This document shows positions 44,668 to 53,450 of a DNA stretch of 64,000 nucleotides, in pieces; within the stretch, counting starts at the first letter, position 1; every line of letters begins with the position of its first letter. A program made the position numbers and the translations under genes. The notes under the pieces were generated by a model. It was not told the origin of the DNA. It searched no databases and saw only the letters and a list, made by a program, of their open reading frames with translations. This stretch comes from Dyadobacter arcticus (GTDB lineage Bacteria > Bacteroidota > Bacteroidia > Cytophagales > Spirosomataceae): the NCBI RefSeq assembly GCF_011762185.1, contig NZ_JAASQJ010000001.1, forward strand, positions 1,550,001 to 1,614,000, read 5' to 3'.

Positions 44668-45078
44668 ATGAAGCGTCTAACCCCCCTATACTGGATTGTG
44701 ACAGGCCTGATGGGAGCCATGTTGGGCTTATTCTCCATCCCTGATGTAATGCTGATGCCCGAGGCCGTCGCACTCATCAAACACCTCGGCTACCCGGTTT
44801 ATTTCCTGCCGTTTATCGGCGTCTTGAAACTGCTCGGTGTGGTTGTCATCCTGTTGCCGATGACCCCGCCCCTGCTCCGGGAATGGGTCTACGACGGTCT
44901 GGTCTTCGATGTCACGGGAGCTTTGTATTCCAGTATCGCGGTTGGCGACGCACCTGCCGCATGGATTCCACCCATTCTCGCGCTGATGCTCATTGTCGGT
45001 TCCTACGCGCTCTATCGTCAGCGCGAACGGGTAGGGCGAGAGTTGTTGGCATCGGACAGATTGCTGATTCATAAATAG
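44668..45078 (+). CDS. DoxX-like membrane protein
   Basis: This 136-residue protein has four hydrophobic segments (YWIVTGLMGAMLGLFSIPDV, YFLPFIGVLKLLGVVVILLP, LVFDVTGALYSSIAVG, WIPPILALMLIVGSYALYRQ). The arrangement and PFIGVLKLLG segment fit the DoxX-like family. Such proteins often accompany redox genes. It is followed 17 bp later by the GNAT gene and probably shares its transcript. Confidence 0.75.
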   Translation: MKRLTPLYWIVTGLMGAMLGLFSIPDVMLMPEAVALIKHLGYPVYFLPFIGVLKLLGVVVILLPMTPPLLREWVYDGLVFDVTGALYSSIAVGDAPAAWIPPILALMLIVGSYALYRQRERVGRELLASDRLLIHK

Positions 45079-45095
45079 TTAATCGATAAATTGCT

Positions 45096-45713
45096 ATGAG
45101 TAAGGTAAGTTTATTCGCCCGTTATTCCGTCGAAGACGTGAGCGCGGAGACATGGGAAGACTTCTTTGGCCAGCATCAGGCCGCTGTTTTTCCCGATGAA
45201 GCTTCTATTCCCTTCGACCCGATTTTCAGCGGGGCCGAGCAGACAAAACTGGCCGCGTTGCGGGCAAATCTGGCGGGCGGGTTGCAGTGGTATTTCCTGA
45301 TCTATGAATCAGAAACGCCCATCGGCTGGCACTTCGGCTTTCAGAAAAGCGACCTCGAATACTTCATGGCCAACACTGGGATTTTGCCTGAGTACCAGAA
45401 CCGGAAAATCTATTCGGCCTTCCTGAAATACATCATCGGGCGGGCAGTGAATACCGGGTTTCAGTTCATCACCAGTATTCACCACGCCGACAACAACGCC
45501 GTACTGATTCCGAAACTGAAGGCCGGGTTCATTATCCAGTCGTTCGGGTTTTTGATTCAGACCATGATTCTCGAATCGAATGCCGGCCCGATGATCCAGT
45601 TGGTTTATCCGGTCAAAGACATCTACCGGAAAACATTCAGCAGTAAGTTCGGCAATCGTGCCATAAGTGCGGAGATTAAAACACTGATTAACAATATAAT
45701 AACACATGAATAA
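45096..45713 (+). CDS. GNAT-family acetyltransferase
   Basis: This 205-residue protein has the acetyl-CoA domain: IPIGWHFGFQKSDLEYFMAN-like segment, NTGILPEYQNRKIYSAFLKY and IITSIHHADNNAVLIPKLKA with GFIIQSF. This group is found in Bacteroidetes but has no known substrate. Its end overlaps the DUF417 start by 8 bp. Confidence 0.72.
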   Translation: MSKVSLFARYSVEDVSAETWEDFFGQHQAAVFPDEASIPFDPIFSGAEQTKLAALRANLAGGLQWYFLIYESETPIGWHFGFQKSDLEYFMANTGILPEYQNRKIYSAFLKYIIGRAVNTGFQFITSIHHADNNAVLIPKLKAGFIIQSFGFLIQTMILESNAGPMIQLVYPVKDIYRKTFSSKFGNRAISAEIKTLINNIITHE

Positions 45714-46191
45714 CCTGAATATTTCGTCAATTGGCTACGGTCTGATGCGCGTCGGTTTAGCTCTGCTTCTGGCCTGGTTTGGCCTGTTTAAATTCACCCC
45801 GACCGAAGCTGCTGCGATCAAACCCTTACTCCAGTTCAGCCCGTTTCTAAGCTGGATGCTGCCCGTTTTTGGCGAACGGGGAGCCTCGAATTTTATTGGC
45901 ACGTTTGAATTGCTTACGGCCGTGCTGCTCATCGCCGGTATCTGGCAACCGATGCTTTCGCTGGCGGGTAGTGTACTGGGCAGCAGTATCTTCGCCTCCA
46001 CGCTTACGTTCCTGTTCACCACGCCGGGTATGTTTCAACTCCACGACGGGCTATGGGTGCCGGACGGATTTCTAGCCAAAGACATCGTACTGTTGGGCTT
46101 CTGTCTGTACAACGGGGCAGCGGCATTAGCAAGCAGTAAGCTGGCTAACAATCCACGGTCACAAAACCAGCCGGTTGCGGAAACTACCTGA
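45706..46191 (+). CDS. DUF417 (YkgB-like) membrane protein
   Basis: This 161-residue protein has four hydrophobic segments and the family hallmarks: GLFKFTPTEAAAIKPLLQFS, PFLSWMLPVFGERGASNFIG, TFELLTAVLLIAGIWQP and LHDGLWVPDGFLAKDIVLLG. DUF417 proteins are linked with chlorine-stress (RclC-type) and other redox responses in some bacteria. Its place among redox genes fits. It overlaps the GNAT gene. Confidence 0.85.
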   Translation: MNNLNISSIGYGLMRVGLALLLAWFGLFKFTPTEAAAIKPLLQFSPFLSWMLPVFGERGASNFIGTFELLTAVLLIAGIWQPMLSLAGSVLGSSIFASTLTFLFTTPGMFQLHDGLWVPDGFLAKDIVLLGFCLYNGAAALASSKLANNPRSQNQPVAETT

Positions 46192-46198
46192 AAAGCCT

Positions 46199-46831
46199 AT
46201 GAACCGTTTTTTGCTTTTTGGACTCTTAGGCTGGTTTAGTATCCGTATCCCGCCAGCCCAAGCGCAGGCCACCCGCTACCATCGCCCGGTTACGGTGGAG
46301 GGCCGGTTAGACTACGACACGTTCTTTGGCTTTTACCCGTCGATCACCGTCAGCACGTAACTGGATTCGGTACATACCATGATGGGCTATGGCATTTTTC
46401 TACACTGATCCCGCCTTTTTCGGGGCCGAAACCGGCCTGCGATTTAGTGTTGCCCCGCCCCTTAAAAACTGGTCGGTAGTGCCGGGCGTGGGGCTGGTTA
46501 GTGGCAGTGTGTTTGTCGAGGGCCGTTCGTTTGCCGTTGCCGAGGGGTACACGGGTTCGCTGGCGGCTCAATACGAGCAGTCGAACTGGTTTGTGGAAGG
46601 ATACGGCGGGTATTATGGTGCGTTGAAACGAAAGACCGCCGATACCTACGATTCGCCTTTTACAGCCTTCAGGCTGGCCGGATTCTGTCCAAAAAAATCA
46701 GAATCGGCCTGGTCTACGCCCAACTTGAAAACGTCCGATTGCCGCGCAACCGAACCGACTCGGGCGAGTTCCGGGTGTTCCGTTTTGGCATGGGTGCCAG
46801 TTTTCGCCTGCCCGCCAAGTTTACGGTATAG
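46199..46831 (+). pseudogene. Secreted barrel-like protein, frameshifted
   Basis: The first frame has a signal peptide (RFLLFGLLGWFSIRIPPAQA) and stops after 54 residues. The next piece (AFFYTDPAFFGAETGLRFSV, SNWFVEGYGGYYGALKRKTA) follows in another frame, and the end (KIRIGLVYAQLENVRLPRNR, FRVFRFGMGASFRLPAKFTV) in a third. Together they make one outer-membrane-like protein of about 210 residues with two frameshifts, near 46360 and 46690. Confidence 0.65.
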
Positions 46832-46935
46832 GCCCTGGGCGGGTTGACCGCTGGGGCCGACCAACCCGCGTTTTCCAGTTCAGCATTATCCGCTCACTAA
46901 CTCATCAGTAAATCAACTCAACGATATGCATTATT

Positions 46936-47211
46936 ATGACAACTGACTTATTCCGATACTATTGCCTCGACTGGCTGTGGTTTGGCACGTCCATTCTGGC
47001 GGTGTATCTGCTGGGCAATAAAAACAAGCTTGGTTTTGTGAGCATGATTGTCTCCGATCTGACAGGCCTGGCGATGGCGTATCTTACCCAAAGCACGGCT
47101 ACCCTGATTGGCAGCCTGATTTATTTGGCCCTCAATGTCCGGGGCTGGTATGCGTGGCGGGCCGACGAAAAACGAATAGCCACGCAACGAATAGCCAACC
47201 TTCGCCCATGA
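46936..47211 (+). CDS. Small membrane protein, PnuC-like
   Basis: This 91-residue protein has three hydrophobic segments (LWFGTSILAVYLLGNKNKLG, VSMIVSDLTGLAMAYL, IGSLIYLALNVRGWYAWRAD). The RGWYAWR end resembles PnuC-type transporters, but the length is only half. It may be a domain relative or a fragment. Its stop overlaps the next start (ATGA). Confidence 0.5.
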   Translation: MTTDLFRYYCLDWLWFGTSILAVYLLGNKNKLGFVSMIVSDLTGLAMAYLTQSTATLIGSLIYLALNVRGWYAWRADEKRIATQRIANLRP

Positions 47212-47525
47212 AACCCCACTATCAACTCATCGAAACGCCCACCATTTCTGGGTTTAAAGCCCGCCGGCGTTGAATTAATGCCATATGCGGTACAGCGAAG
47301 CGGTTTTTTGCTACAGGCCAACGATAAAGTTTCAGTTCCGGTTGATGTAACGGACTTTTCCCCGCAACGCGCCACCCGGCACGATGTGTTAAATGCCGAA
47401 CGCATAGCCGGATACGCCCGCCAATTGGCCGCTGCCCTGCTGCCGGTGCTGGCCAGCGGGCGGTTTCCGGTGGTGCTGGGGGGCGACTGCAGCATTCTGC
47501 TGGGGTGTATGCTGGCCTTCCCGGA
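47208..47525 (+). pseudogene. Arginase-family protein, frameshifted and cut short
   Basis: MKPHYQLIETPTI is in one frame and LKPAGVELMPYAVQRSGFLL with FPVVLGGDCSILLGCMLA in another. The GGDCS metal motif is that of the arginase/agmatinase fold. The following LDGHAD-type part is missing; the sequence changes near 47520 to unrelated, less G+C-rich DNA. It is a broken copy at a junction. Confidence 0.72.
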
Positions 47526-47978
47526 GCATTTCCAGCATCTTCAAAAGTTGTTGGGTCAGCAAAAAGACTTGTGCTTGAAATTGATTTCGTGTACCTGGAC
47601 TACCTCGATTTCTACTTGTGGAAAAATGGCTGGCTGATTAACTCAGTTATAGGGTATTCTTGGGAAACCCCATCCACAGAGCGGCCGATTCCTCACCGGG
47701 TTTTCGCTATTGATTTTGAAACATTTGCAAACCAGCAATATCTGGGTCATCAAAGTCAGGAAACGTGACGGGGCGCTGGCCGTGCCGCTGAGGCTATTCG
47801 AGTAGGAACAGACTTTTTCGGATGCGCCCGATGCAGGTGAGCATCCAAACCATCTGACAAAAAAGTGCTGGGTGTCAAAAAGGGAGATTTGTTAGAAATC
47901 AACCTGTCTCCGGGTGGAGGCCAGGTTGTCATAATTCCGCCAAAATAAGTGTCAGGAATTTAAGACTTGGAAAGCCCG
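47526..47978. other. Junction debris with gene remnants
   Basis: No intact gene is seen. One readable piece (VLEIDFVYLDYLDFYLWKNG, 47580-47768) and another ending KKGDLLEINLSPGGGQVVII just before 47950 look like remnants. The last resembles the C-terminal end of some glycoside hydrolases, but weakly. Confidence 0.35.
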
Positions 47979-48467
47979 TTATTTCGCAGGCACAAATTTC
48001 AGTGCATAGGAATTCATGCAATAACGTTTGCCGGTGGGCTTGGGGCCGTCGTCGAAAACGTGTCCCAGGTGCAAGCCTGTTTTGCTTTCCACCACCTCAT
48101 CGCGGATCATTCCCAACGTATTGTCGGTTACCACTTTCACCGCTTTTTCATTGTAAGGTTTGAAAAAGCTTGGCCAGCCTGTTCCCGACTCAAACTTGGT
48201 GTCTGAAGTAAACAAAGTATCTCCCGTTGCTGCGCTTACGTAATATCCTTTTTTGTGATTATCCCAATAGGGGTTTTGGTAAGGCCGCTCGGTCCCCTTT
48301 TTAACCATGATGGCATAGGCTTCCTTGGATAGCCGTTTCTGCCATTCTTCGTCTGTTTTTGAGACAGGGTACTTTGTGTTTTCAACTGCCTTTTTTTGCT
48401 GGTTCTGGCTGCAGGCAATATTTGCGAACAATACGGTAAGTGAAAAAATAATCGGTAAGACTTTCAT
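47979..48467 (-). CDS. msrB: Envelope MsrB: peptide-methionine (R)-S-oxide reductase
   Basis: The start at 48467 (MKVLPIIFSLTVLFANIACS) with a lipobox-like C19 gives 162 residues. The MsrB core is complete: TDEEWQKRLSKEAYAIMVKK, DTKFESGTGWPSFFKPYNEK, HLGHVFDDGPKPTGKRYCMN with the catalytic Cys in RYCMNS. The two CxxC zinc motifs are absent, as in many zinc-free MsrB proteins. It would repair oxidised methionine outside the cytoplasm. It ends the envelope redox operon. Confidence 0.9.
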   Translation of the reverse strand: MKVLPIIFSLTVLFANIACSQNQQKKAVENTKYPVSKTDEEWQKRLSKEAYAIMVKKGTERPYQNPYWDNHKKGYYVSAATGDTLFTSDTKFESGTGWPSFFKPYNEKAVKVVTDNTLGMIRDEVVESKTGLHLGHVFDDGPKPTGKRYCMNSYALKFVPAK

Positions 48468-48515
48468 AATTCTGCTGATTAAAGTGTTTGTTTTAAATCT
48501 GTTTGGAAATCGCAT

Positions 48516-49292
48516 TTATAGCCCTGAATAGTAATCGTATCCATGTCTGGCCCAATAATCCCCGGGGCGCTTGTCGCTGAACGAAATGGTCCCGATCCGT
48601 TTCAGGTTCTTGATGCCATACTTGACGGGAATGATCAGGCGGAGCGGAGCGCCGTGGTCGAGCGTCAGTGGCTCGCCGTTCATTTCGTAGGCCAGGATGG
48701 TTTGAGGATGCATTGCACTGGGCATATCCAGTCCTACATAATATTTCGAATTGGGCGTTTTCATGCCGATATACTGCATTTTCGTCTGGTTTTCGAGATG
48801 GTAGTGAGACACAAAATCAATAAAACGCACACCGGCCCAATGTTGTATCTGGTCCCAGCCTTCGACACATTTGAAATCGAAAATGATTTCGGTTTTAGGC
48901 AGCGCTTTGAGATCCGCCATTTTCAGTTTGAGCATATCCTTGTCGCCTTTTACGACTGAAAGCTCCCATTCTTCCGGATTGAAGCCATCCGTTTCCAGGC
49001 CAATCCGGCTGTTGACCCGCACATTTTTCGCAGCCCGCGATTTGGGATAGGTTTTGACCAGGTTGTTATCGCTGAAAAAATTCCTGAAAAACACCTCGGT
49101 TTTATTCATTGCTTTGCGCAGAGGCAGGCGTGCACGAGCAGTAATGCCCATTTCCTCATTTTCGGATTTGTACAGCCATTTCCACCCTCCGAACGCAGCT
49201 GCAGACAGGAGGGCAAAAGTGCCAAAGGAGATGAAATTTCGTCTTTTTATCTTTTGCTCGACGGTGCTATTTTTCTGGTTCATTGGGATCAA
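48516..49292 (-). CDS. Molybdopterin-dependent oxidoreductase (sulfite oxidase/MsrP type)
   Basis: This 258-residue protein begins with a twin-arginine-like membrane segment (IKRRNFISFGTFALLSAAAF). The Mo-binding domain has the ligand Cys at about 142 (FKCVEGWDQIQHWAGVRFID) and the typical segments SAMHPQTILAYEMNGEPLTL and APLRLIIPVKYGIKNLKRIG. It resembles MsrP and sulfite-oxidase-like proteins. It overlaps the cytochrome b gene by 26 bp, the likely electron donor, and MsrB follows; methionine sulfoxide reduction is a good guess. Confidence 0.85.
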   Translation of the reverse strand: MIPMNQKNSTVEQKIKRRNFISFGTFALLSAAAFGGWKWLYKSENEEMGITARARLPLRKAMNKTEVFFRNFFSDNNLVKTYPKSRAAKNVRVNSRIGLETDGFNPEEWELSVVKGDKDMLKLKMADLKALPKTEIIFDFKCVEGWDQIQHWAGVRFIDFVSHYHLENQTKMQYIGMKTPNSKYYVGLDMPSAMHPQTILAYEMNGEPLTLDHGAPLRLIIPVKYGIKNLKRIGTISFSDKRPGDYWARHGYDYYSGL

Positions 49293-49992
49293 CTTTAAGA
49301 TGGGGTTCTTCCGGCAGTTGTTGGAACTCCGGCACGGCTGACACTTCTAAAACCTCAAATCCGGCAATGACCGATCGGAAGTTGTTCCATCCGGCCAGGA
49401 TCACCTGTACCACATGCACGACAAAAAACAGCAGGTAGCCCATCGTCAGCGCGAAGTGTAAGATTCTCGCAAAATGATACCCGCCGCAAAGCCAGGTTAT
49501 CCAGTAAAACTGCGCGGGTTTGTAAATCGCAAGACCGGTAAAAAGCGACCCAAACCCCATGATGATGATTGAAGTATACGCAATTCGTTGCGCAGCATTG
49601 TATTTGTTTTGCGGCGGCGTAGTTTTCCTGATATGCAAATCGTGCAGAACGACCAGCCAGGCTTCTTTGAAAGACGATTTTTTAGGAACAAGCTCGCGCC
49701 ATGCCCCTGATATGATCGTGTAAAGGATATACAGAAAACCATTGACGGCGAAGAACCACATAAAAAGAAAGTGGAAAGCCATTCCTTCCGCCAGCCGCCT
49801 GCGCAGATTGAAGAATTCGTAAAATTTAGGAGGAAAGAACTTGATCAAAGTGTACCCGAAAATGCTGATCGTGTAAACACCGCTTGCCCAGTAAATGAGC
49901 AGGCCGCTCCATATCATGATCGCCAGGACCGGAAAGTTGACCCAATGCGTCAACCGCATCGCAAAAGCATGTTTCTCTTTGATGACTTTCAT
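49267..49992 (-). CDS. Cytochrome b-type membrane protein, partner of the Mo enzyme
   Basis: This 241-residue protein has four to five membrane helices with haem-type histidines: RLTHWVNFPVLAIMIWSGLL (H16), EGMAFHFLFMWFFAVNGFLY, CGGYHFARILHFALTMGYLL and FVVHVVQVILAGW. It fits the cytochrome b561/b6-like family that feeds electrons from the membrane to periplasmic molybdoenzymes. The overlap with the Mo gene supports a joint complex. Electron source is unknown. Confidence 0.85.
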   Translation of the reverse strand: MKVIKEKHAFAMRLTHWVNFPVLAIMIWSGLLIYWASGVYTISIFGYTLIKFFPPKFYEFFNLRRRLAEGMAFHFLFMWFFAVNGFLYILYTIISGAWRELVPKKSSFKEAWLVVLHDLHIRKTTPPQNKYNAAQRIAYTSIIIMGFGSLFTGLAIYKPAQFYWITWLCGGYHFARILHFALTMGYLLFFVVHVVQVILAGWNNFRSVIAGFEVLEVSAVPEFQQLPEEPHLKVDPNEPEK

Positions 49993-50003
49993 AACCTGCC
50001 TTT

Positions 50004-50786
50004 TTAAATACGCGGTTCCAATACACTTTTGTCTGCTGCAATGATCTCGCCACTCTCATTATTCTGCAGGAGCGCAATCACTTCAAGACCTGCCGTTTTT
50101 ACTCCGGCAGGAATGGATATTTGTCCGGTTCCGCTGGCTTTTCCATTGAGATTAACAGTTTGGATCGCCCGGGTAATTTGCACGTGCGATAATGTCCGTC
50201 CGGCATTTTCGCCGCTTCTCACTTTGCTTTCCGCCGTCTTCTGCACAAGCGTAAGTATCAGCGATGAATTGGTTATAGGCCCGTTAATTTTATAATTAAC
50301 AGAAACCAGCTCGCCGGTTGATTTCACGTTTTCCAAAAGGATTGTTGAGTAGACTTTTCGGGCTAATGCTTCGGCTATGGCCTTGCGCATTGTCGCTTCC
50401 TGGGACCCAACAAATTCAGTCCGTCCATCCACGACGGCCTGCGGGGTATAAACGCTAGAAAGTTTCAGCAAACTTGCATATTGGCGTTGTCTTTTGGTGA
50501 ATGCGGGATCGCTGAATACATCTTTCCAGCCCAGTCGGTTCCAGTAATCGACATGAAAAGCGAGGATATATACTGGTTTGTCCGCGTATTCTTTCTGAAT
50601 CCGGGCAGCCAGTTTGTCAGCGGACGGGCAGCTAGAACAACCTTCCGAGGTGAACAATTCTACGACGGCAAAGCCAGGATAACCTTCACTGCTATTTGCG
50701 ACTTTAGGTGTGCCGCTGTGTGGGTTAAAGGCTGCAAAGAAAAGACCGAGGCCCAATATGAAAAATGAAACTGCCAATGTTTTCAT
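50004..50786 (-). CDS. DUF1223 thioredoxin-like secreted protein
   Basis: This 260-residue protein has a signal peptide (LAVSFFILGLGLFFAAFNPH) and the DUF1223 core: AVVELFTSEGCSSCPSADKL, VYILAFHVDYWNRLGWKDVF and LSSVYTPQAVVDGRTEFVGS. The CSSC motif is in the thioredoxin active-site place. It may take part in disulfide exchange outside the cytoplasm. It starts the downstream half of the operon, 11 bp from the cytochrome b gene. Confidence 0.85.
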   Translation of the reverse strand: MKTLAVSFFILGLGLFFAAFNPHSGTPKVANSSEGYPGFAVVELFTSEGCSSCPSADKLAARIQKEYADKPVYILAFHVDYWNRLGWKDVFSDPAFTKRQRQYASLLKLSSVYTPQAVVDGRTEFVGSQEATMRKAIAEALARKVYSTILLENVKSTGELVSVNYKINGPITNSSLILTLVQKTAESKVRSGENAGRTLSHVQITRAIQTVNLNGKASGTGQISIPAGVKTAGLEVIALLQNNESGEIIAADKSVLEPRI

Positions 50787-50862
50787 TGTTATGAAGTTTT
50801 AGTAATAATTAAACGAAATGATCATGTGGCCAGACTAGTATCCGAGATGGATAGTAATTTAT

Positions 50863-51291
50863 TCAATTTGGTTTACTCAAAAGCGCTGATCCGAATAAAT
50901 GATTAAACTGCTGACAATGGATCAATGCATATTTATATTCGACGAAATCAGGCGCTCCGTTTATTTCGTAAACCTGCGTTCCGCGCGTCGATTTTAATGG
51001 GCCCAGATCGATAAAGTCTTTTGGCGTCGCCTGCTTCGACAAATACACGTGCAGGTCAGGGCCATTATTAGTGCTGAATTGGTCGAGGACCAGGCTATAT
51101 TTTCCGTCAGCAGTAATGATCCGGGCCGTACCTGACACAGTTTCTCCGCCTATTCCCGTAAAACTTCCTTTTACATTGACGACCGCCATACTGTCCACCG
51201 TTTCCATTAAAGGCTCGACCGGCGTGTTCTCTTCTCTTTTGCAACTGACAAAAATGAGCCCGAGTATAAAAACGAAAATAATATTTTTCAT
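50863..51291 (-). CDS. DM13-domain lipoprotein
   Basis: The start at 51291 (MKNIIFVFILGLIFVSCKRE) with a lipobox cysteine gives 142 residues. The DM13 domain is clear: VKGSFTGIGGETVSGTARII, LVLDQFSTNNGPDLHVYLSK, QVYEINGAPDFVEYKYALIH with a conserved Cys, and FGSALL. DM13 proteins are thought to move electrons. It lies in the redox operon. Confidence 0.83.
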   Translation of the reverse strand: MKNIIFVFILGLIFVSCKREENTPVEPLMETVDSMAVVNVKGSFTGIGGETVSGTARIITADGKYSLVLDQFSTNNGPDLHVYLSKQATPKDFIDLGPLKSTRGTQVYEINGAPDFVEYKYALIHCQQFNHLFGSALLSKPN

Positions 51292-51316
51292 GCTTTCAGA
51301 TTTTTTAGTTTGAAAA

Positions 51317-52054
51317 TTAAAAAGAATAGGAAACGCCGACACCAAAATTATTGGCTTTGTTTCTAAAACGGTCAATTACAGTGCCGTCGGCAGCAGTTTG
51401 CCTCACACTTCCGGCTGTGTATTCGGTGAACAAAAATTGATAAACCGCCCTTACTCCCCATTTGTTATTGATCTGGTATTTGAGGAAAAACTCGGAATTC
51501 AATGATCCCTGGTCATGGTCGCCCGTCAGCAAAAGATTGAATGCAGTTGGTTTTGAGGCCGCATCGGTGCTGGTCCGGCCATTGCTTTGAAAAACGGAGG
51601 AAGACTTCTGCCCGAATGTCGCCCCGATCAGATCAATATTAAACCCAGCACTCAACTTCGGGCTGAATCGGTAGCCCAGGTTAATGGTTACATTCAGTGC
51701 ATTGACGAACGGGCGCTGGACGGTCAGGGTATCCCAGTTTTCGGTTTTTTGCCCGGCAAAGAAAATCACAAATGGTGTTGTAAATGAGCGGGTAAGCCTG
51801 GCTGGCCCAGCGGTAGTGTAAGTGAGCTTTGTGCCTGCGACGCTCGTCAACCGCAGGCCCAGGCCAGCCTCGATTTTTCTCTTTTTACCAATGCGCCAGT
51901 TGTAAACATAGGACAATGCCCCGGAACCCTGGGAGCTGCCAATCGTTCCGGCGAGGTCGATAAACTGGTTTGTTTTGGCAGGCTCAATTTGCTGGGCGCG
52001 CAAAGTCATTGGGCCGGCAAGTAAACAAAAAAGGCATGCGATACTTGTTTTCAT
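51317..52054 (-). CDS. Outer-membrane beta-barrel-like protein
   Basis: This 245-residue protein has a signal peptide (IACLFCLLAGPMTLRAQQIE) and a chain of amphipathic strands (GALSYVYNWRIGKKRKIEAG, VINLGYRFSPKLSAGFNIDL-like part), ending NNFGVGVSYSF, a C-terminal Phe typical of barrels. No specific family. Its ATG overlaps the upstream DoxX-like stop, so it is co-translated. It may be a pore or anchor for the redox system. Confidence 0.7.
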   Translation of the reverse strand: MKTSIACLFCLLAGPMTLRAQQIEPAKTNQFIDLAGTIGSSQGSGALSYVYNWRIGKKRKIEAGLGLRLTSVAGTKLTYTTAGPARLTRSFTTPFVIFFAGQKTENWDTLTVQRPFVNALNVTINLGYRFSPKLSAGFNIDLIGATFGQKSSSVFQSNGRTSTDAASKPTAFNLLLTGDHDQGSLNSEFFLKYQINNKWGVRAVYQFLFTEYTAGSVRQTAADGTVIDRFRNKANNFGVGVSYSF

Positions 52055-52494
52055 ACTATTGATGAAGTGATGATTGATTCAGTTTTGAGTATCCCGGCCC
52101 TTTGGCCCTTTAATAAAAACAACAGGTTGTCTTTTTCAAAAAATACAAGCAGGGCACAGCTGACAAAGACAATGAGCGCGTAAATAAACAACTGGCCACC
52201 GTCGCCCTTTACTTCTATCCCCAATACGGTCAGGTGCGAAACCAATGCGCCCGAGATTACTCCCAATGCAATAAAAGCGCCAATGCCGGTAGTGGCGGGA
52301 ATGAGAATAAGTACGGCCGCGATCAATTCCGCAACCCCGGAGCCGATCCGTCCCCAGGGCTCTATCCCCAGTTTTGAAAAAATATAAACAGACTCTTCGG
52401 CCGCCGTAAATTTGAAAAACAGTGTTTGAAGTAAGATAACCGCCGCTACTATACGCAGCATCCAGAATACGATTTTGTTCGGTTTATTTGACAT
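52051..52494 (-). CDS. DoxX-family membrane protein
   Basis: This 147-residue protein has four hydrophobic segments (IVFWMLRIVAAVILLQTLFF, GVAELIAAVLILIPATTGIG, ALGVISGALVSHLTVLGIEV, QLFIYALIVFVSCALLVFFE). The KFTAAEESVYIFSKLGIEPW and GSGVAELIAAV parts fit DoxX-like proteins. It lies 6 bp from the YHS gene and probably moves electrons or supports redox balance at the membrane. Confidence 0.8.
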   Translation of the reverse strand: MSNKPNKIVFWMLRIVAAVILLQTLFFKFTAAEESVYIFSKLGIEPWGRIGSGVAELIAAVLILIPATTGIGAFIALGVISGALVSHLTVLGIEVKGDGGQLFIYALIVFVSCALLVFFEKDNLLFLLKGQRAGILKTESIITSSIV

Positions 52495-52500
52495 TTCAGC

Positions 52501-52944
52501 TTATGGTTTGTTTTTGATATCTACCCAATTTTTATCCGCTTTCTCAATATACCCCGGCATATCCTTGCTCCACATCTCCTGTACCTTCTTGTTGTAATTG
52601 AAATAAAGCTTGTTGTCTTTTACCGTCCAGGTATCGGTTTCGGTGGGTGCTTTGTGGCCGTCTGCAGTTCCGTAGGCGCAGTAGCCGCCGTATTGGGGGG
52701 CGTATTTTTCAGGATCGCTTTTGAACATGTCCAGGTTGGCCTGGTTTTCGAAAAGCCAATTGGTGTCTTTCCAGTTGTAGGTAAATTTTTCACTGCCTTT
52801 CATGGCCTTTGCCTCGGTATGAAATGCGACGACGTCGTATCCTTTGATCGCCATGCCGTCTTTTTCAAAAATTTCTGATTTTTGGGCGAATGCTGTTGCG
52901 GCTGTAAAAAAGAAGAACAGTGCTAATAAAATTGAATTTTTCAT
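52501..52944 (-). CDS. YHS-domain secreted protein (copy 1)
   Basis: This 147-residue protein has a signal peptide (LLALFFFFTAATAFAQKSEI) and a YHS domain: MAIKGYDVVAFHTEAKAMKG, FENQANLDMFKSDPEKYAPQ, YGGYCAYGTADG. The YGGYCAYG part with a central Cys is the YHS signature, which often binds metals. Its paralogue lies directly upstream (52974-53432). Function in copper or redox handling is inferred. Confidence 0.85.
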   Translation of the reverse strand: MKNSILLALFFFFTAATAFAQKSEIFEKDGMAIKGYDVVAFHTEAKAMKGSEKFTYNWKDTNWLFENQANLDMFKSDPEKYAPQYGGYCAYGTADGHKAPTETDTWTVKDNKLYFNYNKKVQEMWSKDMPGYIEKADKNWVDIKNKP

Positions 52945-52973
52945 AAGAATGTTTTTTGGAAAGAGTGGAATGG

Positions 52974-53432
52974 CTATTTGGATATTTTGACCCAGTTGGC
53001 GTCTGCTTTCTTTTTCAGGCCGGGCTCGTCTTTGTTCCAGGTTTTGAGCGTGTTGTTGAAGTATTTGTTGTAAAAGAGATAGAGTTTTCCGTTGAGCACC
53101 TTGAAGGTTTCCGGGTCAACTTCAACCTTCTCGCCACTTGCTCCCATGGCATAGGCACACCAACCGCCATATTGCGGCGTGTATTTCGCAGGATCCTCTT
53201 TGAATAGATCCCGGTTTTTGGCCGACGCAAAATAGTAGGTAACACCAGCGTCGGAAGCTGTAAAATCTTTTTTGCCTTCGGTCGCTTTCCCTGCCGTGAA
53301 ATACGCTACCGGATCATAGCCTTCGATAGCAAGTCCCGATTTGGAGATGTTACCTTGTTTTTTGGTATCCTCCTGCGCGAAAACGGGCGTTGTGATGATC
53401 GCCAGAAATAGAATAATAATGAACTTTTGCAT
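52974..53432 (-). CDS. YHS-domain secreted protein (copy 2)
   Basis: This 152-residue protein has a signal peptide (FIIILFLAIITTPVFAQEDT) and the YHS pattern LAIEGYDPVAYFTAGKATEG, DLFKEDPAKYTPQYGGWCAY. It is clearly related to copy 1 but with KVEVDPETFKVLNGKLYLFY in the end part. A tandem duplication in the operon is likely. Confidence 0.85.
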   Translation of the reverse strand: MQKFIIILFLAIITTPVFAQEDTKKQGNISKSGLAIEGYDPVAYFTAGKATEGKKDFTASDAGVTYYFASAKNRDLFKEDPAKYTPQYGGWCAYAMGASGEKVEVDPETFKVLNGKLYLFYNKYFNNTLKTWNKDEPGLKKKADANWVKISK

Positions 53433-53450
53433 GGTATTGGGTCTTGTTGG